Shown in pieces: positions 13,423 through 13,453 of a stretch of DNA of 13,453 bases. A program made the translations under genes and the position numbers. The stretch is taken from assembly GCA_002439285.1 (NCBI GenBank), contig DJTQ01000034.1:1-13453 (forward strand), written 5' to 3'. The DNA is from Paenibacillaceae bacterium UBA6304. Lineage in GTDB: Bacteria > Bacillota > Bacilli > Paenibacillales > Paenibacillaceae. The notes beneath the pieces are model-generated. The model ran no database searches. It was not told the origin of the DNA and was given only the letters and a program-made list of their open reading frames with translations. The number at the start of each line of letters is the position of its first letter. The first letter of the stretch is position 1.

Positions 13423-13453
13423 ATGGAGGTGGGACAAGTACGTAAAATGTTCC
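13423..13453 (+). CDS. possible 5' end of a gene running off the window
   Basis: From ATG 13423 the frame reads MEVGQVRKMF before the window ends. GGAGG at 13425-13429 lies inside this start, and the next in-frame ATG (13447) is 17 bases beyond it, so neither start has a well-spaced ribosome binding site. The residues GQVRKMF recall N-termini of some PRK06851-type ATP-binding proteins in Bacillales, but ten residues cannot establish this. Confidence 0.25.
   Translation, partial: MEVGQVRKMF

Overview
The window looks like chromosomal DNA of a spore-forming Gram-positive bacterium of the order Bacillales, most likely Paenibacillus or a close relative. Reasons: a YheC/YheD-type spore-coat-associated ATP-grasp gene, a PadR/HAAS pair, a YbdT (CYP152)-type P450, strong GGAGG ribosome binding sites, several TTG starts, moderate G+C, and AT-rich palindromic intergenic repeats. 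No tRNA, rRNA, insertion sequence or CRISPR array was seen. The genus call is an inference from gene content.

Layout. Positions 1-921: a YheC/YheD-like gene (+) and its terminator. 934-2371: a PadR repressor and a HAAS membrane protein (- strand operon). 2421-2527: a non-coding three-way-junction RNA-like structure between that operon and the next gene. 2559-3975: an NmrA-type NAD(P)-binding oxidoreductase and a MarR regulator (- strand), each preceded by a copy of the same palindromic operator. 4117-5570: a dGTPase-family HD hydrolase (+) with a clean terminator. 5644-6972: a fatty-acid peroxygenase P450 (+) carrying an internal insertion. 6981-7171: an array of four 27-bp palindromic repeats. 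7243-7285: a 15-bp perfect hairpin. 7310-7879: thymidine kinase (-). 7880-8202: a divergent intergenic region with decamer repeats and a possible structured leader. 8203-9075: a Cys-rich/pentapeptide-repeat protein (+). 9295-9462: a 55-residue small protein (+) with a strong terminator. 9557-13172: a tight three-gene operon (-): a two-TM coiled-coil protein, a membrane-anchored solute-binding/VWA fusion, and a TelA-family protein. A gene may begin at the right edge on the + strand.

How the parts work together. Two regulator/target pairs look self-contained: PadR with the HAAS membrane protein, and MarR with the NmrA oxidoreductase through shared TAGTTAA-N4-TTAACTA sites. The dGTPase and thymidine kinase both act on deoxynucleotide pools but are not in one operon. 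The most system-like unit is the TelA operon: a membrane-anchored metal-binding VWA domain joined to a solute-binding-like domain, a small membrane coiled-coil protein, and a cytosolic helical TelA protein. This fits an envelope or toxic-compound stress complex, but the function is unproven.
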